NCBI GenBank assembly: GCA_030803735.1
Contig: JAURUC010000001.1
Location: forward strand, 3,799,501 to 3,863,500
DNA: 64,000 bases
Direction: 5' to 3'
Source of the DNA: Actinopolyspora lacussalsi
GTDB lineage: Bacteria; Actinomycetota; Actinomycetes; Mycobacteriales; Pseudonocardiaceae
Positions 52,416-60,537 of this stretch are shown piece after piece. Positions within the stretch are counted from its first letter, which is position 1. Every line of letters begins with the position of its first letter. Below the pieces are notes generated by a model. That model ran no database searches, was not told the DNA's origin, and saw only the letters and a list, made by a program, of their open reading frames with translations. The position numbers were made by a program, and so were the translations under genes.

Positions 52416-53477
52416 TCAGCGCGCCGCCCGCTCGTACTGCTTCGGCCAGGGGGAGTCGGCGCGCAGCCGGTCGGCCGCGTGCAGCGGCCAGTGCGGGTCG
52501 CGCAGCAGCTCGCGAGCCAGCAGCACCGCGTCGGCCGACCCCGAGGCCACGATCTCCTCGGCCTGCTCCGGGGAAGTGATCATTCCCACGGCCCCGGTGG
52601 AGATCTCCGCCTCCTGCCGTATCCGGCGCGCGTACGGCACCTGGAAGCCGGGCCCGACCGGGATGGACACCCCGGGTTCGATTCCGCCCGAGGACGCGTC
52701 GATCAGGTCCACGCCGCGCTGGGCCAGCAGCTCGGCCAGCCGCACCGAGTCGTCGCCGGTCCAGCCGCCCTCGACCCAGTCGGTCGCCGAGAGCCGCACG
52801 AACAGTGGCTTGCCCGTGGGCCACACCGCGCGTACCGCCTCGGCGATCTCCAGCGCCAGTCGCGTCCTGCCCTCGAAGTCGCCGCCGTACTCGTCGGTGC
52901 GGTCGTTGGCCAGCGGGGAGCAGAACTGGTGCACCAGGTAGCCGTGCGCGAAGTGCAGCTCGACCACGTCGAAGCCCGCCTCGTCGGCCCGCCGGGCCGC
53001 GGCGGCGAAGTCGGCGGGCAACGCCGCGACCTCCTCGGTGCGCAGCGCGCGCGGCGCGGCCAGCTCCCCGAACGCCCGGCCGGTGGAGCTCACCGTCGGC
53101 CAGCCACCCTCGGTTTCGGGGACGGCGTCGTCGCCGTTCCAGGGAGCGTTCGCCGAGGCCTTGCGACCGGCGTGGGCCAGCTGCACGCCCGGCGTGGCGC
53201 CCTGCGCACGCAGGAAGTCGGTGATCCTGCGCCACGCGGCGACCTGTTCGTCGTTGTACAGCCCGGTGTCGGCGGGGCTGATCCTGCCCTCCGGGACCAC
53301 GGCCGTGGCCTCGCTCAGCACCAGCCCGGCCCCTCCGGTGGCGAACTGCCCCAGATGGACCAGGTGCCAGTCGTCCGGGACACCTTCGGTGGCCGAGTAC
53401 TGGCACATGGGGGCGACCCAGGCGCGGTTCCTGATTTCGATGTCGCGGAACTTGATCGGTTCGAACAGCATGCTCAC
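52416..53477 (-). CDS. Old Yellow Enzyme-family NADH:flavin oxidoreductase (YqjM type)
   Basis: An FMN-dependent ene-reductase of 353 aa. WVAPMCQYSATEGVPDDWHLVHLGQFATGGAGLVLSE includes the YqjM-type Cys that tunes the flavin. VQLAHAGRKAS, with the conserved His and Gly-Arg, and VELHFAHGYLVHQFCSPLANDRTDEYGG are the OYE signature segments. GVDLIDASSGG and the C-terminal barrel strand ADAVLLARELLRDPHW complete the barrel. GTG 53477 (MSMLFEPIKF) or ATG 53471 is the start. Confidence 0.94.
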   Translation of the reverse strand: MSMLFEPIKFRDIEIRNRAWVAPMCQYSATEGVPDDWHLVHLGQFATGGAGLVLSEATAVVPEGRISPADTGLYNDEQVAAWRRITDFLRAQGATPGVQLAHAGRKASANAPWNGDDAVPETEGGWPTVSSTGRAFGELAAPRALRTEEVAALPADFAAAARRADEAGFDVVELHFAHGYLVHQFCSPLANDRTDEYGGDFEGRTRLALEIAEAVRAVWPTGKPLFVRLSATDWVEGGWTGDDSVRLAELLAQRGVDLIDASSGGIEPGVSIPVGPGFQVPYARRIRQEAEISTGAVGMITSPEQAEEIVASGSADAVLLARELLRDPHWPLHAADRLRADSPWPKQYERAAR

Positions 53478-53595
53478 GACTGTTGGGACACCACGGCGGA
53501 ACGGAGTATTCCGCTACGTCGCCCGTGTCGCCCTCGTCACTCCGGAACCCCGCCGGAGCCAGGCCCTTCCCGGGTCACGTTCGGCCCTTCCGGGC

Positions 53596-54522
53596 TCACG
53601 GCATCGAGCTCGCCACGCGTCCGAACGCCTCGGTGAGCAGGTCCCAGAAGGCACGCTGCTCGAGCGCGGTGGCCACCAGCGCGTTGTGGTCGGCTTCCGG
53701 GGCGAAGTCGGTGACCGTCATCCCCGAGGTGAACCGACCGGAGGTCTCCACGTCCACCCGGGCCCGCACCGTGGTGAACAGTTCCGGCGCGATCACGTGC
53801 GCCACCGCGCACGCGTCGTGGATGGCCGGCCCCTCGTCCCGGTACTGCCGATTGCTGCCGTAGAAGTCCAGGCAGGGGGAGAGCAGTTCCTCCTGCAACT
53901 TCCCCAGCCCGACGAAGCGTTGCCTGACCTCGGAGGTCGCCCTCGCCTGGTGCGTCAGGTCGAGCCCGAACATCACCGGCTCCCACGGCGCGTCGAAGAC
54001 CACGCTCGCCGCCTCCGGGTCGGCCCCGATGTTGAACTCGGCGGCCGGGGTGAGGTTGCCACGCGTGTAGGAACCACCCATGACGACGAACTCGCGCACC
54101 CACTCGGCCAGCCGGGGTTCCTTGCGCAGCGCCAGCGCGACGTTGGTCAGCGGCCCCACGGCCACCAGGCTGATCTCGCCGGGGGACGCCGCGACCGTGT
54201 CGATGATGAAGTCCACCGCGTGCCGCGTGTCAGGCTCGGACTTCGCCGTGGGCAGCACCACGTCGCCCAGGCCGGTGGCGCCGTGCACGGTGGAGGCGGT
54301 GTCCGGTGCGCGCAGCAGCGGTCGGTCGGCGCCGCGAGCCACCGGCACGTCCATGCCGTAGAACTCGGTCAGGCTCAGCGCGTTCGGCGTGGTGTGCTCC
54401 AGCCCCACGTTGCCCGCCACCGTGGTTATCCCGACGACCTCCAGCTCGGGCGAACCGTGCGCCAGGGCTATCGCCAGCGCGTCGTCGATGCCGGGATCGC
54501 AGTCCAGCAGGATCCGTTTCAA
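53596..54522 (-). CDS. Inosine-uridine-type nucleoside hydrolase
   Basis: Hydrolyses ribonucleosides to base and ribose in the salvage pathway. It has about 308 aa. The N-terminal DCDPGIDDALAIALA is the family calcium-binding signature, followed by GITTVAGNVGLE, VAVGPLTNVALAL, EFVVMGGSYTRGNLTPAAEFNIGADPEAA and the C-terminal IHDACAVAHVI with the catalytic-site His/Asp. TTG 54522 (LKRILLDCDPG) is the start; the longer frame to 54654 is Arg-rich and overlaps the next gene. It has the same orientation as the unknown gene 43 bp upstream. Confidence 0.92.
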   Translation of the reverse strand: MKRILLDCDPGIDDALAIALAHGSPELEVVGITTVAGNVGLEHTTPNALSLTEFYGMDVPVARGADRPLLRAPDTASTVHGATGLGDVVLPTAKSEPDTRHAVDFIIDTVAASPGEISLVAVGPLTNVALALRKEPRLAEWVREFVVMGGSYTRGNLTPAAEFNIGADPEAASVVFDAPWEPVMFGLDLTHQARATSEVRQRFVGLGKLQEELLSPCLDFYGSNRQYRDEGPAIHDACAVAHVIAPELFTTVRARVDVETSGRFTSGMTVTDFAPEADHNALVATALEQRAFWDLLTEAFGRVASSMP

Positions 54523-54565
54523 CCTCTCAACCCTTCGTCTCCTGGTACGACTTCGCCACCCCGGC

Positions 54566-55324
54566 TCACCCGACGGAGTCGGCGATCGACTTCGCCTCCT
54601 TGGAGCCGGTCTCCAACGAGCGGCAGCAGTACACGATCCAGGCGGCCACGCCATCGCTCTCGCCCGAGGCGAATCCGGCCGCGGCCGAAGCGTACTCCTG
54701 CTGCCTGCGAAAATGGGACACTTCCGGAACGACGAGTCCCTTGGGGTCCAGGCCGCTGCCGATCACGGTCAGGCGTGCCGCCGCTCGCGCGATCACCCCG
54801 TCGACCTCTCCGAAGGGGGCCAGCGCCAGCAGTTCCCCGTGCACCACGGCGGCCTGCACCGGGCCGGGGACCGTGCCCTGCGCCTGCCCGCCGAGCTCGG
54901 TGACCATCCTGGCCAGCAGGTCCAGCCGTGTCGAGACCTCCGGGTCGGCGCGCGGACGGCCGAGACGTTCCTGCTCGTCCGCCCCCACGAGATCGGCCGC
55001 GGCCAGCACGTGCAGTCGGGCCAGGGCCTGCAGCGGGGCGCGTTGCCAGGTCGGCAACAGCGGGCCCAGCGCTTCGGCGGCCCGCAGCGAGCCCGCCAGC
55101 AGCGGATCGGTGACCTCGCCGCCCTCGGGGATCTCGGTGGCCCCACCGGCCACCGCGGCGGAGGCACGTGCCGCACGCACCGAAGCCTCCGCCGCCGTGG
55201 TCGCCCAGCCCCTACGGTTCGTCGGGTGTTCGTGGACCTCGTCGATCGCGGCCCTCGCCGCGTCGACCGCCTCCGGCACACCCGGGAGTCCCACCAGCGG
55301 GCGTAGCGATTCCTGCGCGTTCAC
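54566..55324 (-). CDS. Helical protein of unknown function, possibly a degenerate Fic-type fold
   Basis: A 252-aa, Ala/Leu-rich, mostly helical cytoplasmic protein. I do not recognise it with certainty. VHGELLALAPFGEVDGVIARAAARLTVIGSG resembles the core of Fic AMP-transferases (HxFx(D/E)GNGRxxR), with the catalytic His replaced by Ala and the anion-binding loop changed, while the downstream Arg is kept. The upstream helices (LPTWQRAPLQALARLHVLAAADLVG) would match the Fic bundle. If real, it is a catalytically dead Fic protein. It lies between the nucleoside hydrolase and a SARP regulator on the same strand. Confidence 0.65.
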   Translation of the reverse strand: MNAQESLRPLVGLPGVPEAVDAARAAIDEVHEHPTNRRGWATTAAEASVRAARASAAVAGGATEIPEGGEVTDPLLAGSLRAAEALGPLLPTWQRAPLQALARLHVLAAADLVGADEQERLGRPRADPEVSTRLDLLARMVTELGGQAQGTVPGPVQAAVVHGELLALAPFGEVDGVIARAAARLTVIGSGLDPKGLVVPEVSHFRRQQEYASAAAGFASGESDGVAAWIVYCCRSLETGSKEAKSIADSVG

Positions 55325-55442
55325 GGGTCCAGACGCTACCCGTCCGCTCGGGTGACGCCGTACCCCTCCGTCCGCCGCGGAGCCCGGGCCGGTGGTTTCA
55401 CCGGGAGCGGATCACCAGGGGTGAGCACGCGGGGCATCGTTC

Positions 55443-56252
55443 CTATGCCTTCGCCAGCGCGTCGGACAGGCACTCCCTGCTGTCCAACACCGGATCCGCC
55501 AGCAGTACCGCCTGCTGCAGGCGTTGCAGTCGATGTGAGGGTTCCATCCCCAGTTCGTTCACCAGTGAGTCACGTAACTGGATGAACACGCGCAGTGCTT
55601 CCCCTGCCCGGCCGGAGCGGTGCAGCGCCACCATGTGCAGCGCGTGCAGGTTCTCGTTCAACGGGTGGTGCGCGGTGAGGCTGGTCAACTGGCCGAGAAT
55701 CTGATGGTGTCTTCCCAGCCTGAGGTCCGCTTCCAACCGCTGTTCGAGTGCGGTGAGTCGGTTCTCCTCAAGACGTCGTGCCTCGGCCCCCAGGATGCAA
55801 CCGGTCGGAATGTCTGCCAGCGCGGGGCCTGTCCACTGTCCCAGTGCTTCTTCCAGCAGCCGGGAGGCGTTTTCGTCGTCCCCTGACTCCGCGGCGAGGC
55901 GTCCGGCCCTGACCTTGTGCTCGAATCCGTGCGCGTCGAGCTCGTCCTGCTCCAGGTTCAGCCGGTAACCGCGGTAGAATGTCACCAGAACGTCCTTGGG
56001 GCGTGTCACGCCGTCGGTGGACAGCGCCGCGTCGAGCTTTCTCCGGAGTCGCAGGATGTAGGTTTGCAGCGTGTTGTGTGCGCTCCGTGGTGGGTTTGTT
56101 CCCCAGAGCTCCTGGATGAGGTCCGGTATGGAAACCCCTTCACCACCAGCGAGGGCGAGCAGTGCGAGTATTTGTTTCGGTTTGTTGGCCGACGGTAAAA
56201 CGCACATTTCTTTTACTCTTGCGTTGAAGGGGCCGAGTACCCTTATTTCCAT
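55443..56252 (-). CDS. SARP-type regulator (winged helix plus BTAD)
   Basis: A Streptomyces antibiotic regulatory protein-like activator of 269 aa. MEIRVLGPFNARVKE begins an OmpR-like winged helix with LPSANKPKQILALLALAGGEGVSIPDLIQELWGTNPPRSAHNTLQTYILRLRRKLD. The bacterial transcriptional activation domain follows with DAHGFEHKVRAGRLAAE, ALGQWTGPALADI, and HHPLNENLHALHMVALHRSGRAGEALRVF. ATG 56252 follows GAAGGAGG; the frame upstream to 56366 has no good site. It sits at the edge of the trans-AT polyketide genes, so it is a strong candidate cluster activator. Confidence 0.9.
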   Translation of the reverse strand: MEIRVLGPFNARVKEMCVLPSANKPKQILALLALAGGEGVSIPDLIQELWGTNPPRSAHNTLQTYILRLRRKLDAALSTDGVTRPKDVLVTFYRGYRLNLEQDELDAHGFEHKVRAGRLAAESGDDENASRLLEEALGQWTGPALADIPTGCILGAEARRLEENRLTALEQRLEADLRLGRHHQILGQLTSLTAHHPLNENLHALHMVALHRSGRAGEALRVFIQLRDSLVNELGMEPSHRLQRLQQAVLLADPVLDSRECLSDALAKA

Positions 56253-56491
56253 CAGTTTGGCCTCCTTCAGGAGCCTGACACTCCGATCGGTTCGTTTCCG
56301 CGCAATCTCGTCGCGCTTTATTTTGCGCAGTATGTCACATTGCGGTGTTGGTGTAAACGGGTGCAAACAGTGAATCGGGTGCGGTGTTTCTTGATCTCTT
56401 CACGGGTTTTTCACGGATCGGACCCCAGGGTGGGTGGGCTGGTGGGTTTTCGATTTCAGTGAGAGGGATGTCGGCGATTCTTCCTGTATCA

Positions 56492-57052
56492 TTACTCGGT
56501 CATCTCGGCAAGTTTGATCACCGTGTTCCAGTTCCTCGTGGTGCCGATTACGTTTTTCATGACGGTGGAGCTCGACATCGTTTCGGCCAGCTTGGACCTT
56601 CCCATACCGTTCGGGAGATGCAGATAGATCACGTGGTCCCCCAGGCGGAACTCCTCCGGGTGGAAGTCCGTGGGATCGATCCTCCCGACCCGCTCTTCCG
56701 GGAGCGTTTCGGACAGGAAGGTCGCGTGGACGAGCTTGCCCTGCTTCGCGGCTTCCGGGAACGGATTGTCCTCGATGACTCTGCGTAGGTATGCGTTGTC
56801 CCGTACCAGGCAGGAGACCTTTCGTTCGAAGCGCTGTTCGATGGCTTTCTCCAGTTGCTCGGCAAGGGCCGGACCGTCGTCCGAAGCGCTGCGGAACACG
56901 AGGTTTCCGCTGTTCACGTGGGTTCGTATGTCCGAAAGCCCCAGCTCTCCGGCGAGCTCGCGCAGCTCCTGCATCCCGACTTTGGTGTTCCCACCGACGT
57001 TGATGCCTCGTAGCAGGGCCGCGTAGCCGATACTGGTTCCGGTGATGCTCAT
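56492..57052 (-). CDS. DUF1697 protein
   Basis: A 186-aa protein of the DUF1697 family, small proteins of unknown function with a ferredoxin-like core. YAALLRGINVGGNTKVGMQELRELAGELGLSDIRTHVNSGNLVF is the family signature, followed by CLVRDNAYLRRVIEDNPFPEA and VIYLHLPNGMGRSKLAETM, with NWNTVIKLAEM at the end. ATG 57052 gives the usual N-terminus; ATG 57079 nine codons upstream is possible. Neither has a good ribosome site. It separates the regulator from the biosynthetic genes and is probably not part of the pathway. Confidence 0.85.
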   Translation of the reverse strand: MSITGTSIGYAALLRGINVGGNTKVGMQELRELAGELGLSDIRTHVNSGNLVFRSASDDGPALAEQLEKAIEQRFERKVSCLVRDNAYLRRVIEDNPFPEAAKQGKLVHATFLSETLPEERVGRIDPTDFHPEEFRLGDHVIYLHLPNGMGRSKLAETMSSSTVMKNVIGTTRNWNTVIKLAEMTE

Positions 57053-57485
57053 AGCCCGCACTATAGTCCCGTTGGCCATCTTTGGAAGTGCTTTCGGTTG
57101 TGTCTTCCGCGACCTCGGTGAAGTGGGAACCGAGTGCCGTGGTCGGGATTTCCTGGTCAGGTGGTTTTCCGGGAGTCCGGTCACCGGTCACGCGTTGGCC
57201 TCCCTTTCTCGGATGATGCTCCGAAAGAAGTAACCCGAAAGTCCGAAAAGAGCAGTCCGCTCGTTCGTCGGCATCCGCCGCCGATCCTCGTGTGGCGGCC
57301 GGCCGCCTCTTCCCGCTTTCTTTTGGCGCGATTACCGGGAGTGATCCTCGGGTGAGACGTCCGGGTGAGTCCGAGCGGATCCGCCGCTTCCGGATGCTCA
57401 ATACTGAGCAGACGATCCCTCGCCGATCACCATAGCGTCACTCTTTGGAAGTACTCGGGCGTTTCCGATCGGCTGGAGAGGTGCG
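57053..57485 (+). promoter_or_regulatory. Promoter region of the polyketide gene group
   Basis: No gene is supported in this 430-bp divergent gap. It presumably carries the promoters of the DUF1697 gene and of the first biosynthetic operon. GGAGAGGTGCG directly before ATG 57486 is the ribosome site. No clear SARP heptamer direct repeats could be recognised by eye. Confidence 0.45.
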
Positions 57486-58409
57486 ATGAGTTCGAAGTCG
57501 GCGACATCATCAGAGGACACCGCTTTCACGGCGGCGAATTCAGGGCGTTCCGCGCGGCTCCAGTCCACGGTTCCGCTGGATCACCTGGTTCACTCTGCGG
57601 ACTGTGGAATTCTCGTGGAACGAACCGGGCAACTGCGTTACGAGTTCTCCAGGGAGGGGCGAGACTTCTCCGTGGATCTGCTGGGATATCTCAATAATTC
57701 CCAGGCGGGGAAGATATCCACATTCCTCTACGAGGAGGCGTTCGGCGTTCGCGATCGGCTGCACTGGTTCATTCACATGAGATCTCCGCACGACTACCAG
57801 GAGTTGCTGGAGATGGTGGATCACGACAGCGATTTCCAGGAGATATCCGACTCCGATCGGCTGCCCGAGGAAAAGGGTGGTGGGAACTGGGAGCGCATGT
57901 TCGTTCCGCAGACACTGCGGGAGCGCATCATATGCCCGCAACACGGCATGGGCGAACCCGAGGAGGGCGATGCTCCTCCGGAGCGGTACTTCGTCGACCC
58001 GGCTCGTTGTCAGACCGGGCAGCCGACCTCCGAACAGCTGAACACGGCCACCGCGGGCGCCATCGTGATGCGGGACGTGGATGTCAGGTACGAGCTCCGC
58101 AAGGAGGCCAGGAACTTCGCTTTCGAATGGCAGGAGAGCATCAACGAACGGCTCGCGGGTTATGCCACCGTGCTGCTGTACGAGGAGACTTTCGGGCGGC
58201 AGGACCGCATCACCTGGTTGATTCATCTGCGTGAGCTAGACGACTATTCCAGGATAACCGAGCTCACCCGCAACGACCCCGCTTTCGCCAAACTCTTCTC
58301 CGAACAGCGTGTTCCGAACCGCAAGGGCGGCGGCAACTGGGGGTCCCTGTTCGTGGACGGCAGCATGTCGGACACCGTGCTCGTTCCGTACCTGCATTCC
58401 GACAGCTGA
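57486..58409 (+). CDS. Duplicated-domain protein of unknown function (paralogue A)
   Basis: A 307-aa protein composed of two related domains (about 30-155 and 180-305) joined by a Pro/Glu linker. Each domain has a strand-rich start (HSADCGILVERTGQLRYEFSREGR; TAGAIVMRDVDVRYELRKEAR), the motif LYEE(A/T)FGxxDRhxWhIH followed by Y, and an end motif KGGGNWxxhFV. The LYEE-FG-D-W-IH part resembles dimeric alpha/beta-barrel proteins. The protein may belong to a family catalogued as DUF6039, a recollection I could not check. A paralogue lies at 62921. It heads the cassette; the HMG synthase gene begins 34 bp after the stop. No catalytic function can be assigned. Confidence 0.82.
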   Translation: MSSKSATSSEDTAFTAANSGRSARLQSTVPLDHLVHSADCGILVERTGQLRYEFSREGRDFSVDLLGYLNNSQAGKISTFLYEEAFGVRDRLHWFIHMRSPHDYQELLEMVDHDSDFQEISDSDRLPEEKGGGNWERMFVPQTLRERIICPQHGMGEPEEGDAPPERYFVDPARCQTGQPTSEQLNTATAGAIVMRDVDVRYELRKEARNFAFEWQESINERLAGYATVLLYEETFGRQDRITWLIHLRELDDYSRITELTRNDPAFAKLFSEQRVPNRKGGGNWGSLFVDGSMSDTVLVPYLHSDS

Positions 58410-58443
58410 GACGGCGGAGTACATCGCGGGAGTGGGGGAGAGC

Positions 58444-59676
58444 ATGGGAATCGGTGTCGAGGCGATCAACGCCTATGTCGGAAGGGCGTCGATCGACGTA
58501 CGCACGTTGTTCCGCATACGCGATCTGGACACGCGACGTTTCGAGAATCTGCAGATGCACGCGAAATCGGTGAATCTGCCGTGCGAGGATCCGGTGTCCA
58601 ACGCGGTCAACGCCGCCCGCCCACTCCTCGACGAACTCACCGAGCCGCAACGGGAATCGATTCGTGCCGTGATCATAGGAACCGAGTCGGGACTGGACTT
58701 CGGCAAGCCGATCAGCACCTACGTGCAGCAGTACCTGCCGGTTCCGCGCTCGTGCCGGTCTTTCGAGATCAAGCACGCCTGTTACGGCGGCACGGCTGCG
58801 CTGCGGACGGCGATAGGTCTGTTGACCGCCGACCCGGTGGGGGGAGGGCGTGCCTTGGTGATCGCCTCGGACGCCGCTTCCGCCGTCGCGCGTGACACCT
58901 ACTGGGAACCCTCGCAGGGTGCCGGTGCGGTCGCGATGTTGGTCGGCGAGGATGCCAGGGTGATGCTTCCCGACGCCGGTGCGTTCGGGCTGTGCAGCTA
59001 CGAGGTCATGGACACCCTGCGTCCCCGGCCGGATCTCGAATCGGGTGATTCCGATCTGTCGCTGCTTTCCTACCTGCGTTGTCTGGAGGAGTGCTGGAGC
59101 GGTTATCGCTCCCGGGTCCCGGAGGCCGACATCCGGGGGACTTTCGATCAGCTGGTGCTGCACACACCGTTCGCTGGAATGGTCAAGGGCGCCCACCGCA
59201 CCCTGCTGCGCAAGGTGGGCGGTGCTTCCGGCGACGAGATCGAGGAGGACTTCCACCTCCGTGTGGAACACGGCCTGATCCACTGCAGGAACGTCGGCAA
59301 CGTCTACGGAGCCGCCCTCTACCTGGCGTTGTGCTCGCTACTGGAATACACGGCGGATGACGCTCCCAGGCGCGTCGGGATGTTCAGCTACGGGTCGGGA
59401 TGCGCCTCCGAGTTCTACAGCGCGGTGCTGCCCGCGGGTGCCGGTGAGCGGGTGCGGCGTCGCGGTATCGGCGAAGCCGTGACGAACAGACGTCCGCTCG
59501 AAGTGCCCGAGTACGAGCGGATCAGTGATCTCGCGAGCAATCGGATGTGCGGCGTTCGCGACCACGACGGGGACACGAGCGCCTACGAAACGCTCTACCG
59601 GGATTGTTTCGAGGGGAGAGGTTTGCTGGTGCTGGACGGTATCGAGGAATTTCACCGCTCCTACAGGTGGAGCTGA
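58444..59676 (+). CDS. HMG-CoA-synthase-like enzyme for polyketide beta-branching
   Basis: A 410-aa HMGS homologue. In trans-AT polyketide systems this enzyme adds an acetyl-derived unit to the beta-keto carbon of the ACP-bound chain. Catalytic residues: Glu81 in IGTESGLDFGKP, Cys113 in EIKHACYGGTAAL, and His240 in LVLHTPFAGMVKGAHR. The C-terminal RNVGNVYGAALYLAL and FSYGSGCASEFYS motifs are typical. ATG 58444 follows GGGGGAG. Spacing to the hydratase gene is 5 bp, so the two are coupled. A donor ACP and decarboxylating KS are not in the window. Confidence 0.92.
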   Translation: MGIGVEAINAYVGRASIDVRTLFRIRDLDTRRFENLQMHAKSVNLPCEDPVSNAVNAARPLLDELTEPQRESIRAVIIGTESGLDFGKPISTYVQQYLPVPRSCRSFEIKHACYGGTAALRTAIGLLTADPVGGGRALVIASDAASAVARDTYWEPSQGAGAVAMLVGEDARVMLPDAGAFGLCSYEVMDTLRPRPDLESGDSDLSLLSYLRCLEECWSGYRSRVPEADIRGTFDQLVLHTPFAGMVKGAHRTLLRKVGGASGDEIEEDFHLRVEHGLIHCRNVGNVYGAALYLALCSLLEYTADDAPRRVGMFSYGSGCASEFYSAVLPAGAGERVRRRGIGEAVTNRRPLEVPEYERISDLASNRMCGVRDHDGDTSAYETLYRDCFEGRGLLVLDGIEEFHRSYRWS

Positions 59677-59681
59677 GCGTG

Positions 59682-60491
59682 ATGACATCCACGACTCCTC
59701 CTCCCGATGGTGCGGACGCCCGTGCCCCAGCCGTGCGGCTCGAACGCGTCCCGGGGGCGGTGCGTGCCGTACTGGCACGCCCCGAGAGGCAGAACGGGAT
59801 CAGTGCCGAACTGTTGCGTGGTCTTCACCGCGCCCTGGACGAGACCGAGAGCGACCCCGAGCGCCCGGCGCTGCTCGTGGAGGGAAGCGACGGGGTGTTC
59901 TGCACCGGTATGGACTTTGCCGATGCGGGGGACGGTTCCCGGGACACCGGTGAGACGGGCGGCGCCGAGTTCTGGCGGCTGCTGGAGCGCTTCACCACGA
60001 CTCCCGCCGTCGTGGTGTCCCTGGTGGACGGGAAGGCGATAGGCGGTGGAGTGGGGATCGTCGCGGCCAGCGATTTCGTCTGGGCGACTCCCCGGAGCTC
60101 CTTCGGCTTACCGGAAGCGCTGTGGGGGCTGCTCCCGTGCTGTGTGTTGCCGTTCCTGATCCGGCGGGTGGGGTTCCAACCCGCTTATGCCATGACGCTG
60201 AGCACGCTTCCGGTCTCCGCCGACGAGGCAGTGCGATCGCGTCTCGTGGACGAGGTCGCCGAGTACCCGGAGGCAGCGCTGCGCAGGCTGCTGTTGCGAC
60301 TGAGGCGGATCGACACGGACACCGTGGAATCGCTCAAGCGGTACGTCCGTCCGATGAGTCCGATCGGAACCGAGCGGGGAAGCGCCGCCGTTGCCGAGTT
60401 CGTCCGGTTGTTCACCTCGACCGCGGTGGCGGAGCGCATCGAGGAGTACAACAGGACCGGCCGGTTTCCCTGGGAGCGTTCCGAAACGTGA
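59682..60491 (+). CDS. Enoyl-CoA hydratase-like protein (ECH1-type) of the beta-branching cassette
   Basis: A 269-aa crotonase-fold protein. Oxyanion-hole segments are VFCTGMDFAD (about 73-81) and DGKAIGGGVGIVAASDFVWATPRSSFGLPEALWGLLPCCVLPFL (about 116-158), the latter with the ECH1-type GLLP/CxLPFL pattern seen in the dehydrating hydratases of HCS cassettes. It would dehydrate the HMG-type adduct; the decarboxylating partner (ECH2) is not in this window. ATG 59682 lies 5 bp after the HMG synthase stop; GTG one codon earlier is an alternative. The end overlaps no neighbour and the AT-ER gene follows by 46 bp. Confidence 0.9.
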   Translation: MTSTTPPPDGADARAPAVRLERVPGAVRAVLARPERQNGISAELLRGLHRALDETESDPERPALLVEGSDGVFCTGMDFADAGDGSRDTGETGGAEFWRLLERFTTTPAVVVSLVDGKAIGGGVGIVAASDFVWATPRSSFGLPEALWGLLPCCVLPFLIRRVGFQPAYAMTLSTLPVSADEAVRSRLVDEVAEYPEAALRRLLLRLRRIDTDTVESLKRYVRPMSPIGTERGSAAVAEFVRLFTSTAVAERIEEYNRTGRFPWERSET

Positions 60492-60537
60492 AAGCGCGCG
60501 CATCCTGCCGTCCGTGGTGTACGCGAGGAGGGAAACA

